Assembly: GCF_900105905.1 (NCBI RefSeq) | Contig: NZ_FNSV01000005.1 | Span: forward strand, 5,146,001 to 5,210,000 | DNA length: 64,000 nt | Reading direction: 5' to 3' | From: Rhodococcus koreensis | Lineage (GTDB): Bacteria; Actinomycetota; Actinomycetes; Mycobacteriales; Mycobacteriaceae | Shown here: positions 32,094-40,717 of the stretch, in pieces | How the letters are laid out: each line of letters begins with the position of its first letter | Position numbering within the stretch: position 1 is the first letter of the stretch | Notes under the pieces: model-generated | Databases searched by the model: none | Seen by the model: the letters and a program-made list of their open reading frames with translations, nothing else | Told to the model about the DNA's origin: nothing | Made by a program: the position numbers and the translations under genes

Positions 32094-34015
32094 GAGTTGA
32101 CCTCCTGTCCGTGCACGGCGGCGACCGGTGTCGCCCGGTGTGCCGGTGTGCGGGTGGGTGCGGCGGGTTCGACCGCTAATCCGGAGTCGGCGAGCGCGGC
32201 GTCGAGTTGTTCGGTGTGGAAACCGCTGCGGACGGCCCACACGTAACTGACCAGGGCCAGCGTGATCACGACCAGCAGGTCCCAGTAGTCGGCGAGCGGC
32301 GGTTCGTCGAGAGGACCGAATTCGCCGTAGTAGGACACCAGCAGCGTCGCGAGGAGGGTGGCGATCAGCCAGACACCGGCGTCGAGGTGACGACGGCCGG
32401 CCGGAGTGCTCACCACCCGCAGCGCGAGCACGAAGGCCAGCAGTGCCGCGGTCATCGCCGCGAAGTAGACCGGGAACGACCAGCTGCCGGCCCGCTGCAC
32501 CTCGGTGGTGTTCATGAACCATCCGCCGCGGGAACTGACGTAGATCCACACGACCAGGAACACCGCCGAGATGGACCACCCGGCGGGCCTGCGAACCCAG
32601 CCGTGGTTCACCGACGTGTAGGCGCCGTAGATGCTCACCCCGGCGAATGCGATGACCAGGAGCTGCGCGAGGGACGCGAAGCCTGCGGCGTAGACGATGA
32701 ACAGGCCTGCCGCGTAGCCGGCGGGCGCCCAGAAACCGATTGCGGGCAGCCGCCAGGTGCGGTCCGCGTGGGGTGCGGTCTTGCGGAGCACCGGTGCGAT
32801 CGCGCTGCCCATCAGGTAGCTCAGCACCAGGCAGACCGACACCACCGACACCAGCTGGTACCAGCTCGGGAACGGGAGCATGAAGAGCGCGCTGACCACG
32901 ATCGCGACCACGAGCGACACCCACGGGATGCCGTACCGGTTCACCTTGGCGAGACCCTTCGGCGCGTACTTGTCTATGCCGAACGCGAACGAGGCCCGGG
33001 CGGCACTGCCGAGGGTGACCCAGCCGTTGCCCGCCGGGGAGATGGCGGCGTCGATCAGCAGGACGGTGGCGAAGGCGCCGAATCCGGCCGCGCCGAGAGC
33101 CTGGAACAGCGGGGCCGACGCCCAGTCGCTGGTCCGCAGACCCGCCCAGTCTCCGACGGAGATCCCGGCGTCGGACCAGTCGAGTGCGCCGAGGAAGCCG
33201 ATCTGCAGGCCGATGTACACGACCATCGGGATGAGGATGGAGAGCACGATCGCCAAGGGGATGTCGCGCTTGGGGTTTCGCGCCTCCCCGCCGTAGTCGA
33301 GCACCTGCCGGGAGCCGAGGTAGCCGAACGCGATCCCGCCGATCGCGAGAGCGTGCACGATGCCGCCCGCGCCGGTGGGGAGGAAGCCGCCGCCGACGGT
33401 GAGGTTGCTCGAGTTGAACGCGAAGAACAACAGGAGGAACGTCAGGCACGGGACGACGAGCTTCCACATCGTCACATACGTGTTGACCTTCGCCAGCAGT
33501 TTCACGCCGAACAGGTTGAGGACGAAGAAGATCGCGAGAATGCCGATGCCACAGAGTATTCCGTTCGGCCAGGCGAGGATGGTGGTGCCCTGCTCCACCT
33601 TCACCAGGCCGAGATGGGGGAAGCGGCCACCGAGATAGGTCAGGACGGCCTGCGCTTCGATGGCGGGCAGGCAGACGGTCCCGATCCAGTATCCCCAGCC
33701 GGTGATCCACCCGGCGAATGCACCGTGAGAGAGCGCCGGATAGCGCACGATCCCACCCGATCTCGGGAACAGGGTGCCCAGTTCGATCCAGGTCAGCGAC
33801 ACGACGATGAACAGGCCCGCGCCGAGGATCCACGACAGGATGGCGGCCGGGCCTGCGACCGACGCCGACGACAGCACCGCGAACAACCAGCCGGAGCCGA
33901 TCTGCGTGCTGACCCCCAGCAACGTCAGCTGCCAGAGCCCGAGGGTTCTCTTCAGTTTGTGATCGGGAGCGTCCGGGGACCCGGGCGCAGAAGGTGAATC
34001 CGGTAATGTGCTCAT
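32090..34015 (-). CDS. APC-superfamily amino-acid permease
   Basis: The 641-residue protein has at least 12 hydrophobic segments, LLGVSTQIGSGWLFAVLSSA as the conserved first helix, and GGEARNPKRDIPLAIVLSIL after segment 6. It is longer than most APC permeases, with extra hydrophobic segments and a 60-residue cytoplasmic tail. Members near the aspartate/proton symporter group look similar. In this operon hydroxyproline or proline is the likely cargo, an inference from context. Its ribosome site lies in a small hairpin (34018-34036). The downstream SDR overlaps by 4 bases. Confidence 0.8.
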   Translation of the reverse strand: MSTLPDSPSAPGSPDAPDHKLKRTLGLWQLTLLGVSTQIGSGWLFAVLSSASVAGPAAILSWILGAGLFIVVSLTWIELGTLFPRSGGIVRYPALSHGAFAGWITGWGYWIGTVCLPAIEAQAVLTYLGGRFPHLGLVKVEQGTTILAWPNGILCGIGILAIFFVLNLFGVKLLAKVNTYVTMWKLVVPCLTFLLLFFAFNSSNLTVGGGFLPTGAGGIVHALAIGGIAFGYLGSRQVLDYGGEARNPKRDIPLAIVLSILIPMVVYIGLQIGFLGALDWSDAGISVGDWAGLRTSDWASAPLFQALGAAGFGAFATVLLIDAAISPAGNGWVTLGSAARASFAFGIDKYAPKGLAKVNRYGIPWVSLVVAIVVSALFMLPFPSWYQLVSVVSVCLVLSYLMGSAIAPVLRKTAPHADRTWRLPAIGFWAPAGYAAGLFIVYAAGFASLAQLLVIAFAGVSIYGAYTSVNHGWVRRPAGWSISAVFLVVWIYVSSRGGWFMNTTEVQRAGSWSFPVYFAAMTAALLAFVLALRVVSTPAGRRHLDAGVWLIATLLATLLVSYYGEFGPLDEPPLADYWDLLVVITLALVSYVWAVRSGFHTEQLDAALADSGLAVEPAAPTRTPAHRATPVAAVHGQEVNS

Positions 34016-34017
34016 GT

Positions 34018-34036
34018 GAATCCTCCTTGGGGATTC
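34018..34036 (-). promoter_or_regulatory. hairpin holding the permease ribosome-binding site
   Basis: GAATCC (34018-34023) and GGATTC (34031-34036) pair around a 7-base loop, three bases upstream of the permease ATG. On the mRNA the Shine-Dalgarno AAGGAGG is partly in the loop and partly in the stem. It could tune translation of the permease relative to the catabolic enzymes. Confidence 0.4.
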
Positions 34037-34093
34037 AGGTGCCCGCTCTCATTGGCGTGAGGTTTCGGCGGGCGCCGGGGACCATCGTGTCCG

Positions 34094-34127
34094 GGGGTCG
34101 ACCTCCTCGGCAGAAGAGATCGACCCC
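34094..34127 (-). terminator. hairpin between aldehyde dehydrogenase and permease genes
   Basis: GGGGTCGA and TCGACCCC form an 8-bp perfect stem with an 18-base loop in the 143-base gap. It may be a partial terminator or RNA-processing site that lowers permease expression in the operon. Confidence 0.4.
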
Positions 34128-34158
34128 GCCCCGGTGGGTTGCTGAAAAGTGTTCGGGG

Positions 34159-35652
34159 TCAGTGTCTGCCGAAGATGAGGTCGTGCCAGCCCTTGTGTGC
34201 CTCTCCGGTGATGTCGGACATGACGTGCTTGACGTTGGTGTACTCGTCGAACGAGTAGGTGGACATGTCCTTGCCGAATCCGGAGGCCTTGTAGCCGCCG
34301 TGCGGCATCTCGCTGATGATCGGGATGTGGTCGTTGACCCACACGCACCCGGCCTGGATTTCCCGGGTGGCCCGCTGCGCCCGGTACACGTTCTGCGTCC
34401 AGGCGGATGCGGCGAGGCCGTAGGGGGTGTCGTTGGCGAGGGTGATGGCCTCGTCGTCGGTGTCGAACGGCAGTACGACCAGGACGGGGCCGAAGATCTC
34501 CTGCTGGACGATCTCGGAGTCCTGCGTCGCGTCGACGATCAGCGTCGGCTCGTAGTACGCGCCCGCGGTCGGGGTGTGTTTCGGGATACGGCCGCCGCGA
34601 ACCACTTTCGCGCCGGAGTCGCGGGCCCGGTCGACCATCGCCGCGACCTGGTCGCGCTGCTTCAAGGAGATCAGCGAACCCATGTCGGTGTCGGTGTCGT
34701 CGGCGGGGCCGACCTTCACCTCGTCCATCAGTTCGGCGACCCGCCGGACGAAGTTCTCGTAGAGCGGACGCTGGACGTAGGCGCGGGTGGCGGCGGTGCA
34801 GTCCTGGCCCGCGTTGATCAGCGAACCGGCGACGGCGCCGCGGGCGGCCGCCTCGATGTCGGCGTCGTCGAACACCACGAACGGTGCCTTGCCGCCGAGT
34901 TCCAGATGGACCCGTTTGACGCTGCCGGCCGCGGCCGCGGCGACCTGCTTGCCGACCGGCGTCGACCCGGTGAACGAGACCATGTCCACATCGGGATGCT
35001 CGATCAGAGCCTGTCCGGCAATCCGTCCGGCTCCGGTGAGGATGTTGACGACGCCGTCCGGCACGCCGGCTTCCTTCGCGGTCTCGGCGAAGAGCAGCGA
35101 CGTCAGCGGGGTGAGCTCGGAGGGCTTGAGGACGATGGTGTTGCCTGCGGCGACCGCGGGCAGGATCTTCCAGGCGGCCATCTGCAGCGGGTAGTTCCAC
35201 GGCGAGATCGACCCGACGACGCCGATCGGCTCGCGCCGGATCGACGAGGTGTGATCGCCGGAGTACTCCCCGCTCGCCTTGCCCTCCAGATTGCGGGCGG
35301 TGGTGGCGAAGAACGTGACGTTATCGATGACCCCGGGGATGTCGAAACCGTCGGCCAGCTTGATCGCCTTGCCGCCGTTGCGGCTCTCCAGGGCGGTCAG
35401 CTCCGTGCTGCGGGACCGCAGGACCTCGGCCCAGCGCAGCATGATGTCCGAGCGTTCGGCGGGCGTGGTGCGGGACCAGCCCGGGAACGCGGCGCGAGCG
35501 GCCGCGACGGCGGCGTCGACATCCCCGGTGGCCGCGGCCAGGCCGGTGGTGATCGGCTCACCGGTGGACGGGTCGATGATCGTCAGCTCCGTGTCGGAGC
35601 TGCCGTGCCGGCGTTCCCCGGCGATGAACTGCAGCTTCTCGTGGGTGGTCAT
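34159..35652 (-). CDS. aldehyde dehydrogenase, probable alpha-ketoglutarate semialdehyde dehydrogenase
   Basis: The 497-residue protein has the full ALDH set: GSISPWNYPLQMAAWKILPA, SFTGSTPVGKQV, catalytic Glu251 in LELGGKAPF and Cys285 in NAGQDCTAATR. It oxidises an aldehyde with NAD(P). By sequence alone it also resembles aminobutyraldehyde or betaine aldehyde dehydrogenases. Placed after hydroxyproline epimerase, dehydrogenase and deaminase genes, it most likely converts 2,5-dioxopentanoate to 2-oxoglutarate, the last step of the pathway. The ATG shares a base with the epimerase stop (TGATG). Confidence 0.8.
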   Translation of the reverse strand: MTTHEKLQFIAGERRHGSSDTELTIIDPSTGEPITTGLAAATGDVDAAVAAARAAFPGWSRTTPAERSDIMLRWAEVLRSRSTELTALESRNGGKAIKLADGFDIPGVIDNVTFFATTARNLEGKASGEYSGDHTSSIRREPIGVVGSISPWNYPLQMAAWKILPAVAAGNTIVLKPSELTPLTSLLFAETAKEAGVPDGVVNILTGAGRIAGQALIEHPDVDMVSFTGSTPVGKQVAAAAAGSVKRVHLELGGKAPFVVFDDADIEAAARGAVAGSLINAGQDCTAATRAYVQRPLYENFVRRVAELMDEVKVGPADDTDTDMGSLISLKQRDQVAAMVDRARDSGAKVVRGGRIPKHTPTAGAYYEPTLIVDATQDSEIVQQEIFGPVLVVLPFDTDDEAITLANDTPYGLAASAWTQNVYRAQRATREIQAGCVWVNDHIPIISEMPHGGYKASGFGKDMSTYSFDEYTNVKHVMSDITGEAHKGWHDLIFGRH

Positions 35653-36764
35653 CAATTCTCCAGATCGAGTTGGTCGAGTAGTTGCCGGGCGTCGTCGCCC
35701 TGGGACTCCGGGCCCCACAGGTCGCCCAGGGTGTAGCCGCGCGGAAACGGGTCGTCCGCGTCGAGGACGTACTGGTTGAACCCGGTGATCCAGCCGCGAC
35801 CGCTGACCGACGGCAGCACCGCCCGGTGCGGTCCGACGTCGGTGATGTCGGTGAGTGTGCCGGTGAACGTGGTGCCGGGCAGGCTCTCGTGGACGAACTG
35901 CTCTCCGAGCGCCAGTTCGCCGCGCGCGTGCTTGGCGGCCATCCGCCCGCAGGTGCCGGTGCCGCACGGCGACCGGTCCAGCGCGCCGGTCCACGTCGTC
36001 GGGTCGTCGAGGTCGACGGTGCCGTTGGGCAGGACGACGGTGTTGCGCCCGGAGACCCCCGGGGTCGGGGACGGGCCGTGGATCATCGTCAGTGCGACGT
36101 GGTCGATGTCCGGGTTGAACGGGTGCCGGACCGCGACATCGCGTTGCGCGACGGTGCGCAGCACGGCCCCGGCGCGGGCCAGGTCCTTCGCGGCGCCGGG
36201 CACCAGTTCGACACCGAGGTCGGCGGCCTTGGCCTGGACGAAGAACTGCCCGCCGAAGACGATGTCCACCGGGACGGTGCCGTATTCGGGCAACTCGAGC
36301 GGATGGTCGATGGCCACGGCGAACGCGGGGACGTTGTCGAAGGTGACCCGCACGACCCTGCCGCCGGCGATGTCGGCGCGCACGTGCACGACACCGACGG
36401 CGGTGTCGACCTTCAGCTTCGTCACCGGCTCCTGCACCGGCAGGGTGCTGGTCTCCAGGAGCGCGGTGACGGCGCAGATGAGGTTGCTCCCGGACATCGG
36501 CCGGAATCCCCCTTGTTCGAGCACCACCATGCCGAAGTCGCTGTCCGGGTTGACCGGGGGCAGCACCAGGACGGCGCACAGTCCGGGATAGCCGCGCGGC
36601 TCGTGCAGCATCAGCAACCTCAGATCGTCGAGGTGCTCACGGCAGTACTGCAGCCGGTCGGCCATGGTGGCGCCTTTGACGTGCAGGTGGCTGCCGATGA
36701 GCACCCGTCCGGGCTCGCCGGCGGCGTGGACGTCGACGGCGTTGATGGTCTGCCTGGGGATCAC
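35652..36764 (-). CDS. 4-hydroxyproline 2-epimerase (proline racemase family, Ser/Cys type)
   Basis: The 370-residue protein is a proline racemase superfamily member. The second catalytic Cys is present (SPCGTGTCGR, Cys267). The first, normally in MCGHN, is replaced: MSGSN has Ser91 there. Ser/Cys members have been linked to hydroxyproline epimerisation (from memory). It should convert trans-4-hydroxy-L-proline to cis-4-hydroxy-D-proline. The GTG start follows GAAGGACGAG and gives the usual N-terminus (INAVDVHAAGEPGRV). It is between the deaminase and aldehyde dehydrogenase genes of the pathway. Trans-3-hydroxyproline dehydratase is the alternative, but that subgroup has Thr at the second site. 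Confidence 0.8.
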   Translation of the reverse strand: MIPRQTINAVDVHAAGEPGRVLIGSHLHVKGATMADRLQYCREHLDDLRLLMLHEPRGYPGLCAVLVLPPVNPDSDFGMVVLEQGGFRPMSGSNLICAVTALLETSTLPVQEPVTKLKVDTAVGVVHVRADIAGGRVVRVTFDNVPAFAVAIDHPLELPEYGTVPVDIVFGGQFFVQAKAADLGVELVPGAAKDLARAGAVLRTVAQRDVAVRHPFNPDIDHVALTMIHGPSPTPGVSGRNTVVLPNGTVDLDDPTTWTGALDRSPCGTGTCGRMAAKHARGELALGEQFVHESLPGTTFTGTLTDITDVGPHRAVLPSVSGRGWITGFNQYVLDADDPFPRGYTLGDLWGPESQGDDARQLLDQLDLEN

Positions 36765-36781
36765 GGTCTCGTCCTTCGGTT

Positions 36782-37684
36782 CTAGTTCTCGACGACGCTG
36801 ACGCCGGCCGCGACGAGGAGGCGGCGGAACTCGTCCCGGAACTCCGGTGCCAGTGGCAGCACCGGGCGGCGGGTCGGGCCCGCGTCCTGGCCGACGAGCT
36901 CGAGGCCGGTCTTGATAGCGCAAGCGTAGTTGTGTGTTTCGAGGAATTCGCAGATCGGGAAGATCTTCGTCCACAGTTCCCGGGCGGCAACCAGATCGCC
37001 GCGGACGGCGAGGGCGTCGAAGAAGTCCGCGCACAGCTGCGGGATGACGCTCGCGGTCCCCCACACCGACGCCTTCGCGCCTGCGGCGAGCCCGGCGAAC
37101 GAGAGGGTGTCCCAGCCGTTCAGCGCGGTGATGTCCGCGGCGTGGTGGTTCAGCACGGACGCGAACTTCGCCGCGTCTCCGCCGGTGTCCTTGTAGGAGT
37201 TGACGCGGGTCTTGCGTGCCAGTTCGGCGAACTGCGCCGGCGCCAGGTCCACCCCGGTGGCGGAGGGGAGGTTGTAGTACATGATGTCGATGTCGACCGC
37301 GTCGGACACCGCGCTGTAGTGCGTCAGCAGTTCGTCCCAGGACGGGGTGTCGTAGAACGGCGGGACGATCATCACCGCGGCGGCGCCGGCGTCGGCGGCG
37401 TGCTTGCTCAGCTCGACGGTCTCGGCGGTGCTCAGTGCGCCGGTGCCGGCGACGACGGGGACCCGGCCCGCCGCGGCCTCGATGTACAGCTCCGTCGCCC
37501 GCTTGCGTTCGTCGGTGGACAGGGTCGTGAACTCACCGGTGCTACCGCCGGGGACGAGGCCGTTGATACCGCCGCCGATGATGTGCTCGGCCTGACGCTT
37601 GATGCCGTCGGGGTCGACGGCCGATCCGTCGGCGGTCAACGGGGTGACGACCGCGGCGAGGATTCCGCTGAACTGCGTGCTCAT
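36782..37684 (-). CDS. DapA-family lyase, probable pyrroline-4-hydroxy-2-carboxylate deaminase
   Basis: The 300-residue TIM-barrel protein has the class I aldolase pattern of the DHDPS family: GGSTGEFTTLS (residues 46-56), Tyr in IMYYNLPSATG near residue 137, and Schiff-base Lys165 in NSYKDTGGD. In hydroxyproline clusters a DapA homologue dehydrates and deaminates pyrroline-4-hydroxy-2-carboxylate to 2,5-dioxopentanoate. Genes for the preceding and following steps flank it, 18 and 17 bases away, which supports that role over lysine biosynthesis. The ATG has AAGGAGACAA upstream. Confidence 0.8.
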   Translation of the reverse strand: MSTQFSGILAAVVTPLTADGSAVDPDGIKRQAEHIIGGGINGLVPGGSTGEFTTLSTDERKRATELYIEAAAGRVPVVAGTGALSTAETVELSKHAADAGAAAVMIVPPFYDTPSWDELLTHYSAVSDAVDIDIMYYNLPSATGVDLAPAQFAELARKTRVNSYKDTGGDAAKFASVLNHHAADITALNGWDTLSFAGLAAGAKASVWGTASVIPQLCADFFDALAVRGDLVAARELWTKIFPICEFLETHNYACAIKTGLELVGQDAGPTRRPVLPLAPEFRDEFRRLLVAAGVSVVEN

Positions 37685-37702
37685 GAATTGTCTCCTTGTG
37701 TG

Positions 37703-38410
37703 TCAGGGGTGGTCGGAGTCGCCGATGATCGAGACGACTTCTTCTGCGCTGCTTCGGATGTGCCGGGTCACTTCGGCCCGGATGATGTCGGGGTCCCCCA
37801 GTTCGATGACGTCGACCAGCCGGGCGTGCATGGCGAGGTCGCGGTCGGGGTCGTAACGGGTGGCCTGGTCGACCGTCATGGCCATGCGGATCTGCGCCGC
37901 CACGAGAGGCCAGATCTTGATCAGCATCTCGTTGCCCGACGCCAGCCACAGCGTGCGGTGGAACTCGAGGTGCGTCAGGTCGGACGCCACCACGTCGCCG
38001 GAGGCGATCGCCGTTCGGTGGGCGTCGAGTGCCTGCCGCAGGGTGTCGAGTCCGCCGCGGGTGGGGTCGGCGGCCAGCCGTTGCGCCGCCGTGGTCTCCA
38101 GCGAGACACGGACCTCGGCGAGGTCGAGCAACGCGTGCGGGCTGGTCTGCGCCACCCGAATCCCCTTGTACGGCTCCTGGATCAGGGTTCCCTCGTGAAT
38201 CAGCACGTGCACTGCTTCGCGCAGGGTGGGCCTGCTGACGCCGAGGACGGCGGCGAGTTCGACTTCCTTGATCCGCTGGCCGGGTTGCAGTTCCCCCGTC
38301 AGGAGGGCCCGGCGGATCGAGTCGGCCACTTCTTCCCGGCGCGTGCCGCTGCTGATCGGCTGCAGACCGCGGACGACGCCGGTGCCGGTAGCCGGTTGTG
38401 CGATCGTCAT
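37703..38410 (-). CDS. GntR-family regulator (FCD domain)
   Basis: The 235-residue protein has a winged helix (ADSIRRALLTGELQPGQRIK, ELAAVLGVSRPTLREAVHVL) and a C-terminal FCD ligand domain with metal-binding histidines (HLEFHRTLWLASGNE, HARLVDVIELGD, RHIRSSAEEV). It lies inside the hydroxyproline operon between the dehydrogenase and deaminase genes. It is a paralogue of the GntR at 39989-40717. One or both should bind the GATTGT-N3-ACAATC dyads in this locus. Confidence 0.8.
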   Translation of the reverse strand: MTIAQPATGTGVVRGLQPISSGTRREEVADSIRRALLTGELQPGQRIKEVELAAVLGVSRPTLREAVHVLIHEGTLIQEPYKGIRVAQTSPHALLDLAEVRVSLETTAAQRLAADPTRGGLDTLRQALDAHRTAIASGDVVASDLTHLEFHRTLWLASGNEMLIKIWPLVAAQIRMAMTVDQATRYDPDRDLAMHARLVDVIELGDPDIIRAEVTRHIRSSAEEVVSIIGDSDHP

Positions 38411-38454
38411 GGCGTGAGGTTTCTTTCTCGGAAGGCGCCTGCCGAGACGGCCGA

Positions 38455-39720
38455 TCAGGCGCGGCGCAGGGCGCGCCGGGATAGGAAGCGGTTGGGCGAA
38501 ATCGAGGTGGCGATCTCCGGAACACGATGATTGACAATGGTTTCGGTGATGATCTCGGCGGTACCCGGCGCCAGAGTCAGGCCCAGCATGCCGTGCCCGG
38601 AGGCGATGTAGGCGTTGTCGAGGTTCCCGAACTTGCCGACGATCGGCAGGCCGTCCGGGGTCATCGGACGCAGTCCCGCCCACGGCGCCGCCGCTCCGGG
38701 CGGGTTGTCCCAGCCGTCGAAGTTCTCGGCGGCCGCACGCTGGATGGCGGCGACCCGGGTCTGGTTCACGCTCTCCTCGAAGCCGCCGAACTCCATGGTT
38801 CCGGCGAGCCGGATCATGCCGTCGAGCGGGGTGACCGCCACGCGGGCGTCCTCGAGTGTCAGGGAGGTGTTCAGCTTGATCGGCGCCGGACTGTAGTCGA
38901 CGCTGTAGCCCTTGCCCGGACGGATCGGCATCGGGGCGCCGAGTTCCTTCGACAGCGGGCCACTCCACACGCCTGCCGCGAGCAGCAGCGCGTCGCCGTC
39001 GATCTGCTCGCCCGTGTCGGTGACGACACCGGTCACGGTGGAGCCCCGGCGCAGGAACCGGCCCACCTTGGTGTTCTCCCGGATCTGCACCCCGAGTTCC
39101 TCGCAGCGCTTGACCAGCGCACGGGTGAGGGAGTCCGGTTCGAGCTGGCGGTCGTCGGCGAAGAAGAGGCCGTGCTTGATCCGGTGGTTGAGCGCGGGCT
39201 CGGTTTCCTGGACGCCGTCGCTGTCCAGGTGGGTCGGGTGCATGCCGAAGCCCTCGAAGATCTGCAGGGATCCGCAGTGCTCCTCGTAGCGCTCCCGGGT
39301 CTCGAACGCCAGCAGTACACCGGCCTTGTGCATCTCGAATTCGATGCCGTCCTTGGTGTATTCGTCGAGCAGGTCGTTCGCGTCGGACGCCAGCCGCAGG
39401 TGTGTCTCCAGCCCGAAACGGAAGTCCCGGGCGTTACAGTGCCGCGCCATCGTCAGCATGAACTTGATGAAATCCGGTGCCACCGAAGGCTTCACGTAGA
39501 GCGGGCTGTCGGGCTTGAGCATCCACCGCAGTCCCTGCAGGATGACGCCCGGCGCCGGGACCGGCCCGCTCTCGGCCAGCGCGATCTTCGCGGCATTCCC
39601 GTGGGTGGCGGCCGACCCCGCGGTCCGGGCTTCCAGTACGACGACCTCGCAGCCGGCCTTGGCGAGACGGTACGCACTCGCCAAGGCGACGACACCACCT
39701 CCGACAACAACGATTCGCAT
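38455..39720 (-). CDS. D-amino-acid dehydrogenase (DadA-like), probable D-hydroxyproline dehydrogenase
   Basis: The 421-residue flavoprotein starts with the FAD motif VVVGGGVVALASAYRLAKAG and the acidic end VVVLE. It has the DadA hallmarks ALLLAAGVWSGPLSKELG, PIRPGKGYSVDYS, AGLRPMTPDGLPIVGK and SGHGMLGLTLAPGTAEI. It oxidises a D-amino acid to the imino acid and passes electrons to the respiratory chain at the membrane. Here cis-4-hydroxy-D-proline is the likely substrate. It is the first gene of the minus-strand operon, with GGAGG before the ATG and an operator 75 bases upstream. Confidence 0.85.
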   Translation of the reverse strand: MRIVVVGGGVVALASAYRLAKAGCEVVVLEARTAGSAATHGNAAKIALAESGPVPAPGVILQGLRWMLKPDSPLYVKPSVAPDFIKFMLTMARHCNARDFRFGLETHLRLASDANDLLDEYTKDGIEFEMHKAGVLLAFETRERYEEHCGSLQIFEGFGMHPTHLDSDGVQETEPALNHRIKHGLFFADDRQLEPDSLTRALVKRCEELGVQIRENTKVGRFLRRGSTVTGVVTDTGEQIDGDALLLAAGVWSGPLSKELGAPMPIRPGKGYSVDYSPAPIKLNTSLTLEDARVAVTPLDGMIRLAGTMEFGGFEESVNQTRVAAIQRAAAENFDGWDNPPGAAAPWAGLRPMTPDGLPIVGKFGNLDNAYIASGHGMLGLTLAPGTAEIITETIVNHRVPEIATSISPNRFLSRRALRRA

Positions 39721-39794
39721 GATGTCTTCAGCCTCCTGACAGCGCCGACCGGCGCTTCGATGCAACCGGTGGGTCGCGAAAAATGTGAGATGCA

Positions 39795-39809
39795 GTTTGT
39801 CAGACAATC
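39795..39809. promoter_or_regulatory. GntR operator 1 (dadA-like promoter)
   Basis: GTTTGT-CAG-ACAATC matches the locus dyad GATTGT-N3-ACAATC with one change; the inner TTGTC-A-GACAA is perfect. It lies 75 bases upstream of the minus-strand operon start, and such dyads fit FCD-type GntR repressors. Confidence 0.65.
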
Positions 39810-39929
39810 TGCGCTTGTGATGGGCAACACTAAGCACTCCGTCGACCCGCTGTCAACGGCTGGGGAAAATTGGCGTCCCTCCCGTGATCGAACGGGGCTT
39901 CTCTACGTCCATATGGGTCCCAGGTCCGG

Positions 39930-39944
39930 GATTGTCAGGCAATA
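39930..39944. promoter_or_regulatory. GntR operator 2 (divergent gntR promoter)
   Basis: GATTGT-CAG-GCAATA keeps the left half exactly and four of six bases on the right. It is 45 bases before the gntR ATG at 39989, so that gene is probably autoregulated and shares control with the divergent operon. Confidence 0.6.
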
Positions 39945-39988
39945 TGCATAATGGGTTTCAAGGAAGTCCCCACTCGACAAGGCGGATC

Positions 39989-40717
39989 ATGGCGAAGTCA
40001 CCGGCCACGGCCGACGGCACGGCGGCAGTCGCACCGAGCAGTGCCTCGGCGCTGCTGCCGGTCGCCTCGACCACCCGCCGCGACGGCGTCATCGCCGAGA
40101 TCAAGCGCGCGATCGTGCTCGGCGCCCTGCAGCCCGGCGAGAAGCTCACCGAGGCCCAGCTGTCGTCTTCGCTGAGCGTGAGCAGGCCTACCGTCCGCGA
40201 AGCCCTCAACCAGCTGGCCCAGGAGGGGCTGCTCGTGCAGGAGCCGTACCGCGGCCTGCGGGTGGCGTCTCTCGACGCCAAGGCCCTCCTCGACATCGCC
40301 GAGGCGCGCGTCGCGATCGACATGCAGGCGATGACCGCGATCCTCGCCGACGGCTCCGGCCGACGCCTCGAGATGGTGATGGCCAGCTGGCGCGAGTACG
40401 CGCGGCTCGCCTTCGACCCCGACCCGCTCGTCCAGCACGATGCCCACCTGCGATTTCACCGCAGCATCTGGGCGGCGTCGGAGAACTACCTGCTGCTGAA
40501 GCTGTGGCCGGTCACCGAGGCCCACATCACGATCGCGCTCGCGCAGGACCAGTTCACCCGGTCGGACCCTCAGCGTGCCTTCGAGGTCCACGAGCGGCTG
40601 GTCGACGCGATTCGCACGCGCAACCTCGACAAGATCCGGGCGGCTTTCGTCGCGCACACCATCGACAGCGCCGAAGAACTCGTCGCACTGATGGCGGCCG
40701 CCGAGGTCTCGGACTGA
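39989..40717 (+). CDS. GntR-family regulator (FCD domain), probable hydroxyproline regulator
   Basis: The 242-residue protein has a winged helix (VIAEIKRAIVLGALQPGEKL, SSLSVSRPTVREALNQLAQE) and an FCD domain with the expected His set (DAHLRFHRSIWAASEN, HERLVDAIRTRNLD, HTIDSAEELV). It is divergent from the catabolic operon and upstream of the ABC transporter, so it is the best candidate for the locus repressor. It resembles the second GntR at 37703 in both domains, evidence for duplication. The ATG is chosen at the start of the low-complexity N-terminal arm; an earlier in-frame start would run over operator 2. Confidence 0.8.
   Translation: MAKSPATADGTAAVAPSSASALLPVASTTRRDGVIAEIKRAIVLGALQPGEKLTEAQLSSSLSVSRPTVREALNQLAQEGLLVQEPYRGLRVASLDAKALLDIAEARVAIDMQAMTAILADGSGRRLEMVMASWREYARLAFDPDPLVQHDAHLRFHRSIWAASENYLLLKLWPVTEAHITIALAQDQFTRSDPQRAFEVHERLVDAIRTRNLDKIRAAFVAHTIDSAEELVALMAAAEVSD

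Noticed and set aside
36782..37684. Lysine-biosynthesis DapA
   Set aside because: The fold and Lys165 fit the DapA family, but the gene is inside a hydroxyproline operon with no dapB or other lysine genes, so the deaminase role is preferred.
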